DNA of 64,000 nt from Entoloma clypeatum (Eukaryota > Basidiomycota > Agaricomycetes > Agaricales > Entolomataceae): contig OY751490.1 of the NCBI GenBank assembly GCA_963565915.1, forward strand, positions 2,604,001 to 2,668,000. Direction: 5' to 3'. This document shows, piece by piece, positions 62,029-64,000 of this stretch. The notes under the pieces are model-generated. The model had not been told where the DNA came from. It searched no databases and saw only the letters and a program-made list of their open reading frames with translations. The position numbers and the translations under genes are program-made. Each line of letters begins with the position of its first letter. The first letter of the stretch is position 1.

Positions 62029-63278
62029 TCACTCAAAGTCCGAATCAGAATCGAGCTCCTCGGGACCTTCGCGTGCTCGAAGGGTCACAAGGCGAGTGTT
62101 TTTGATTTCAATGTACATGTTCCCGAAGTATCGTTGGGTTTCAAAGCTCCAGCTAGGAAGAGCATGAGTAAAAAGAAACTTTTTCCAAAAAGGAAACGTA
62201 CTCAAGGTTGCCCTTAATCCAAAAGCCTAACCCCCGGATATAGCGTGCTACCTCGGAATCAACTGAGGGACCCCAAGAGGGAAGACGAGATTGCGCTGAG
62301 ATATAGCGGCTTGTGAGCTCTTCACAATGGGCGCCGACGTAGTCAGCTGCTTCCTGGAGGGTCATATTCCTCTCCATCATCAGGACGGTGACGACGTTGT
62401 TGCCTGCAATCCCTCTGCTTTGTTCCATGTCATAAGAATACACATCCTTCGCAGAGGTGGATTCAGGATCGGCTGCAAGCATGGAAAACGACGTCTACGA
62501 CTTACATTGGCCCAACAGACTAGGTCCACAGCTGACCAATAAATTTCTTGGAACGCCGAGTTTTCAAAAACCTCCTCCGGTAGATTCGCCCCAATGCAAT
62601 ATTCGATTAGGTCAAAACAGAGGCGAACGGCGCTATTTTCACGGCGCAAAGCAAGGAACGGTTCTACCGCCAGAATCTGGCCAGCCTCGCGCAGTTGAGC
62701 CTCTTTCACAACGGCGGCGCAGTATGTTTCCCAATGCTTCAGGAAGCGTGCCGTGGCCCTCGGACGAGCACGGCGGAGAAAGCGCGCGCGAAACCTAATA
62801 CGCCATCATGAGCCTTTCACGCCAGTAGCAAGCAATCGATGCTCACTGTTTAGTCATTTGGGAAAAGGCTGAATGATCGTCATGGTTGGAATCCTGCATG
62901 GCATTCAGAAATATATTCCCAGTCGAGAGGGCATCTTTCCCATCCTGTTCATCGCTGAGCTCATCAAAGACAAAGAGAACGTTGACCTGCAGGCAGCGCG
63001 TGAGATAAAGTGAGATAGGAAGGTTAAAGATATAGACTTACGAAATCACAAGCGGTCCTGAACTCTTCGTCCCCAGCATAGGCATACACGTGAGAGACGA
63101 GTAGCTCGTTACAGCCTAATATGAAGAAAGCGCGTTTTCGATCTGTGAAAACATCGTAGCTATTGATCCATGCTCGAGCTTCCGCAACTACTCTTTCATA
63201 GTGGGGGTTGGTCCCGCCCTCCAATGGGCACGAGGACAAAAGGTCAGGAAGCATGAATGAAATGGGTCTCGGGATCAT
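62029..63278 (-). CDS. Sesquiterpene synthase (class I terpene cyclase)
   Basis: Cyclises farnesyl diphosphate to a sesquiterpene. Exons 63278-63042, 62986-62847, 62794-62506, 62446-62202 and 62152-62029 give 344 residues, normal for the Cop-type fungal family. Seen: [40 protein letters not shown], the metal-binding aspartate motif [13 protein letters not shown] (Asp87, DxxxD form), [20 protein letters not shown], the NSE triad [10 protein letters not shown] (Asn222, Ser226, Glu230), [20 protein letters not shown] with the C-terminal RY pair. All introns are GT-AG. Start choice: [12 protein letters not shown] fits family N-termini; an in-frame ATG at 63368 would add 30 hydrophobic-rich residues. 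The product cannot be predicted. Confidence 0.93.
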
Positions 63279-64000
63279 AGTCAGTGAGACGCGACAGAGG
63301 GAAAGAAACGAGAGTAATGAGAAGACGTCTGGGTGATGCGAAGTGAGTGTTGGGGACCCATAGGACATGCTTTATAGAGATGGCCAGCTGCAGGGGAATA
63401 TCCTCTCGGGAACTAATTCACAAAACCACAGAGCGGCCCCGATCTCATCTCCACGAAAATATTGTAGCACCAAGGGAATCGGTAGGTTGGCCAAGCGATT
63501 CACGGCATGGTTTCATCTGCAATCCGCATCAAGTAGGAGAGTTGACAAGAATTGAGCCCGGAATCTCCATGACGGGAGAGACGCCCATTGACGCAAGGGG
63601 ATAGACACACAAGCGAAACAGCGGATTAAGAACAGTGGAAGGAGTCTATGTATAGGTGGATCTCGTACTTGATGGAACGTGTTACATCATGCCACCATCC
63701 GGTTTACGCCTATTTGGTATCCCTTGTGAGGGTACTTATGATCAATGAAGAAAACGTGGTGGACACAGAAGAATTTTCGACTTCCCTGAAAGCAATGTCA
63801 TAGCATGATCGAAAGCTGTATAGCGGTGGACCTTGTTAGGTTTTACCCGATAAATCGGGTCCTAAAGACTTTGGGGTCCGAAAAAAGTACCGTCTGACAC
63901 GAAGGGCCGTTCCTGAGGCCTGAGGACAAATGTATGGAGGTGAAATGCAGCAGTCATTTGCAGACAGTGGCAAGCCACGCGATAGATGAACGAGATTATC
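63279..64000. promoter_or_regulatory. Upstream region of the terpene synthase
   Basis: No gene supported. It contains the terpene-synthase promoter and a palindrome at 63845-63860 described separately. Confidence 0.4.
63845..63860. repeat. 16-base palindrome with CCG-N6-CGG
   Basis: The sequence acccgataaatcgggt has 7-base arms around aa. Its inner part CCG-N6-CGG has the form bound by fungal zinc-cluster (Zn2Cys6) regulators. It lies about 570 bases upstream of the terpene-synthase ATG. Regulatory function is inference. Confidence 0.35.

Overview
The window is nuclear DNA of a basidiomycete fungus, most likely an Agaricomycete. Nearly every gene is split by many short introns of about 45-65 bases. 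Genes are packed head to head or tail to tail, and the set includes a dynamin Mgm1, a fungal hybrid histidine kinase, homocitrate synthase of the fungal lysine pathway, complex I proteins and an agaricomycete-type sesquiterpene synthase. All exon maps were made by hand from splice sites, conserved motifs and reading-frame continuity; most close exactly in frame.

Layout. 1-5000: a C2-domain gene cut by the window edge, a small inverted-repeat element, and three genes of unknown or weakly known function. 5000-12400: a NIFK/Nop15-like RRM protein, a Pho84-type phosphate transporter, a tiny LYR protein and the APC/C subunit Cut9/Cdc16. 12900-20200: MAF1, a GH5 exo-beta-1,3-glucanase, a possible 60-residue gene, an SCP2 protein and Mgm1. 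20500-27750: a RAD51D-like recombinase, a 79-residue membrane protein, SDE2, a secreted aspartic protease and ATP synthase subunit d. 27900-42600: dolichol kinase, uracil-DNA glycosylase, a bZIP factor, TFIIH helicase XPB/Ssl2, branchpoint-binding protein and the rRNA methyltransferase Rcm1/NSUN5. 43000-49000: a type I DnaJ, a ThuA-domain surface protein, complex I NDUFB10 and a peroxisomal enoyl-CoA isomerase/hydratase. 49000-55000: a hybrid histidine kinase interrupted by a 200-N scaffold gap. 55300-64000: homocitrate synthase, the SWR1 subunit Vps71/ZNHIT1, a cystathionine beta-lyase fused in frame to mevalonate kinase, and a sesquiterpene synthase.

The most striking item is the fusion at 58059-61447. 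A complete PLP-dependent cystathionine beta-lyase runs without a stop into a complete mevalonate kinase, and the kinase half has no methionine of its own. Its 3' end faces a sesquiterpene synthase 580 bases away, so an early and a late isoprenoid step are neighbours; dolichol kinase, another isoprenoid enzyme, lies 27 kb upstream. A second theme is unusual gene structure: at least six GC-AG introns, a start codon split by an intron (DnaJ), a first exon that is only ATG (21886), and exons of 17-22 bases. No tRNA, rRNA, CRISPR array, virus or autonomous transposon was recognised.
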